NCBI GenBank assembly: GCA_020650975.1
Contig: JAIPMN010140627.1
Location: 1,910 to 65,909 of the forward strand
Direction: 5' to 3'
Source of the DNA: Apostichopus californicus
Taxonomy: Eukaryota > Echinodermata > Holothuroidea > Aspidochirotida > Stichopodidae
DNA: 64,000 bases
Below the pieces are notes generated by a model. That model was not told where the DNA came from, made no database searches, and saw only the letters and a list, made by a program, of their open reading frames with translations. Below, piece by piece: positions 61,621 to 64,000 of this stretch. Each line of letters opens with the position of its first letter. Position 1 is the first letter of the stretch. Position numbers and translations under genes: made by a program.

Positions 61621-63277
61621 GCAGTTACTTTTTGCTGACCTGGTAAATACACATATGAGCAATACTGTGTAAGCAGTAACCAGGTCTACGTCTGCAACAA
61701 CAATTTCCAGTCACCAATTTTGAAAAGCTTGACCAATTTGGGTGCATTTATGATTCTTGCAGGTTTTATTGGTATCCATGATCACAGTCCACTTGATCTG
61801 GCTTGCCATACCTGCAGAAACATCATCCAGAGAAAGGTCAGCGGGGAGGGCTTTTCGTCTCTGGCTCTGAAATGTGATGAAAACTACTTTTGTTTAGCTC
61901 AGCTGATTCCTCCCAAACTGACCTACAGGACATACCCCAATGTATTCCTGAACTGTTTGGAACATGTAAAACTGATATTGCCTGTCACTCCAGTGCAACT
62001 GTTAAGTTACTAAGAATAAGAGAAGAGAATTGAAGGTGTTCTTTGCCAAAACTGGATCATCAGGATTTGTAAACCACAGCCTAACTGTAACAGTATGTAC
62101 AGTAGTCTAAAGGAATATCTAGATACACAGTTCACCTCAATAGCATATCCAGTCCATTTAAAGGTTTGTGCATAGGTTGTTACAATGTATTAAAGACAGG
62201 TATAAGGGACGAGAGGTGGATAGGGGGGGCATATTTCGTGATAAAACATTTAAATTTGTTGCTCGTCAAAGAGCAACAACGTCAAATTACCTTTTTCTCC
62301 ATTGGTGGCAAGCACTGGTTCCTATAGTTACTACAGTAGATCTCCCATGGAAGTATCAGGATATCTCTTTCTGCTGTCAGAGTTGTTTGGAATTTGTTGT
62401 TACCTCATCTAACCAGTTGAGTCCATTGATATCACACCCATTCAAAGTATATAGCTGTGAATGCTGAGGACTTAGCACATCAACTTTCTCTGAAAATTGA
62501 CAAACAACAGAAAATTAATGATAGTGAGTTGGCTCAAAACCCCTTGATGCACATATGCATGAGCAGAAAATGCATACCTTTGTGGATTATTTGCTAAATA
62601 AGACTCAAAACATTCTCTGTGCAAGGTATTAGCACTCAGCAGCTACTCCACTTAGGATACAGAACCCTACAACATTGTGCTACAGCTGGTGTAGACTTGG
62701 TCTAGGATACTAACGTAGTGCCACTATGAACCTGAGGACTAGGCCTAAGCTAACAACATTATGGGTATTTCATGCATTGAAACTGAGTTTTTGTCCTTAG
62801 TTAAACACCAGGTACTTCCAACTTTAGCAAAAATAACCTAAAATATGATTACCATGTACTTAAGGTGCATCACTGAACTTAGTCGTTCACGTCACACACA
62901 CTGCAGACATTTGGGTCTGATTCTGAAGGATATTGAATTTCGTGCATTTGGCACCTAGTTAGCAGGTTGAAGGCAGGAATCAAACTACGGAAGCTTTGGT
63001 AGGTCAAGGCTTAATGACCCAATAGTTTATTGGGGAGGAAAAATGGTCAGACATGCTCAGAAGGCTGTTCTTGTCTCATGTATAGAAACGCACATGCTCT
63101 TTGTGGTACTTTAACAGACTCTAAGTATGCCACCTGAATGTACGATTATACTATGATAACTACTACAAGAACAGAAGGTTAGTTCCACGCCGAAGATCTT
63201 CAGTTCAGAGTGCACGAAATGCAGCTGGGTTGGTGGTCGACGAAGTGTCTAGAAACTTGACGTAGGCTAGCCTACAC

Positions 63278-63398
63278 CACAGGCGCTCGTAACATTATAG
63301 AACATAGTATACTAGCTAATAATACACATTTATATAAAATATGTCATATAAGTGTGTATTACTCCTACTATAGTACTATACCTCTACGAGCGCCTGTG
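63278..63398. repeat. 121-bp near-palindrome (foldback MITE-like)
   Basis: CACAGGCGCTCGTA (63278-63291) is matched exactly in inverse at 63385-63398. Further inside, TAATACACATTTAT pairs with the inverse of ATAAGTGTGTATTA. The whole unit folds into one long imperfect hairpin. No coding capacity. Confidence 0.75.
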
Positions 63399-63599
63399 GG
63401 CTACACTAGGTAGACTAAACTCCAGTCCTAGCCTAGCTTCGGCCTAGCGTTAGCAACAGTTTTGCTTACTAAGGCCTAACGTTATAATTTTACCCATACT
63501 TTCCAGCCAAACATATCGCGGATATTCAAACCTTCCTTGAACATTATGTCAATTGTGTCAATTATTATTTATTAGAATTTCAGTTGTGATTGAACTTAC

Positions 63600-63730
63600 C
63601 TAACTGACGACATTTTGAAACTGCTTCTGACGATTTGTTAAATGATTAAGAATCTTCGTATTTTGTTGATAGCCCTGTTCTAGCTGCAGTTAGGCAATGG
63701 CCGCAATGTACGACGTACGACGTACCACGT
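63600..63730 (-). other. Possible promoter and first exon of a minus-strand gene
   Basis: Read on the minus strand, GCAATGGCC and other CpG-bearing sequence lead to TTTCAAAATGTCGTCAGTTAG followed by a perfect GTAAGT donor at 63598-63599. An ATG with only 14 coding bases before the donor would be a short first coding exon. No downstream exon in matching phase could be joined with confidence. Confidence 0.25.
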
Positions 63731-64000
63731 ACGTGCAAACAGTATATATGTAATCGCCAGCCGTCGTCTGAACTTTTGATCTCTGATCAGCTGACACACG
63801 GTATTCTACGGTACGGTGATTGGGTAAAAATAATGACGTCATTGGTCAAAGCTGAAGGCTATAGAAAGTAAACAAACAGAAGACTAGAACATTCTCGTCA
63901 CGCTTACATAGTGAGTGTCAAAAAAGTTCGTACACATTTATGTGACTAATTTATGTTAGTCAAACGACCATGCAAATTGGTCTGCAACTAACGAATTGGT

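Noticed and set aside
61720-62492. Possible exons on either strand (97- and 99-codon plus frames; minus segments ending GLNWLDE or containing ILILPWEIYC)
   Set aside because: Minus-strand splice-like boundaries exist at 62404-62489 and nearby, but the phases of consecutive pieces do not agree and no family is recognised. Left uncalled.

Overview
The window is AT-rich, intron-rich animal DNA. A long gene on the minus strand is built from HYR, EGF-like and Calx-beta exons, and it sits among LINE, SINE, MITE, LTR-element and minisatellite sequence. HYR/EGF/Calx-beta extracellular genes of this kind are typical of echinoderms and other marine deuterostome invertebrates. I infer an echinoderm, possibly a sea cucumber, but no sequence here fixes the species. 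No bacterial-type operon, CRISPR array or rRNA was found. || Layout. Positions 1-494 hold two adjoining G-rich minisatellites. Positions 4374-34827 (minus strand) hold at least 13 exons of one extracellular mosaic gene. Read 5' to 3' it goes: EGF, EGF, EGF, Calx-beta (two exons), EGF, EGF, Calx-beta (two exons), HYR, calcium-type EGF, HYR, then a Cys-rich exon. Every internal exon is phase 1-1 and a multiple of three bases. A four-exon block (EGF type B, EGF type A, Calx-beta N half, Calx-beta C half) occurs twice. The second copy has a 7.4 kb intron holding two LINE tails, where the first copy has 0.7 kb. The first exon and the signal peptide are not seen. || Positions 36.7-39.45 kb hold a 36-bp minisatellite split by a 1.96 kb unit. 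That unit has terminal inverted repeats and a TTAA-like target site. It carries a P2X7-C-terminal-like open frame on the plus strand and a degenerate THAP zinc-finger frame on the minus strand. I read it as a Kolobok-like or captured-gene DNA element. Positions 43.56-43.79 kb hold a tRNA-derived SINE. Positions 44523-52380 hold a broken Ty3/gypsy-type LTR element on the plus strand, containing a 10-N assembly gap. Positions 55.6-57.6 kb hold a 5'-truncated LINE split by a 1.09 kb hAT-like non-autonomous element. A second type of LINE tail lies at 61.27-61.61 kb. || The most unusual pattern is a set of loci (about 16.3-16.8, 21.7-23.4, 29.2-30.65, 54.95-55.46 and 59.95-60.2 kb). Each is built from its own short word together with that word's reverse complement. 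The 21.7 kb locus is the clearest: about 22 units of about 65 bp, mostly alternating between two types and bounded by a 22-bp inverted repeat.
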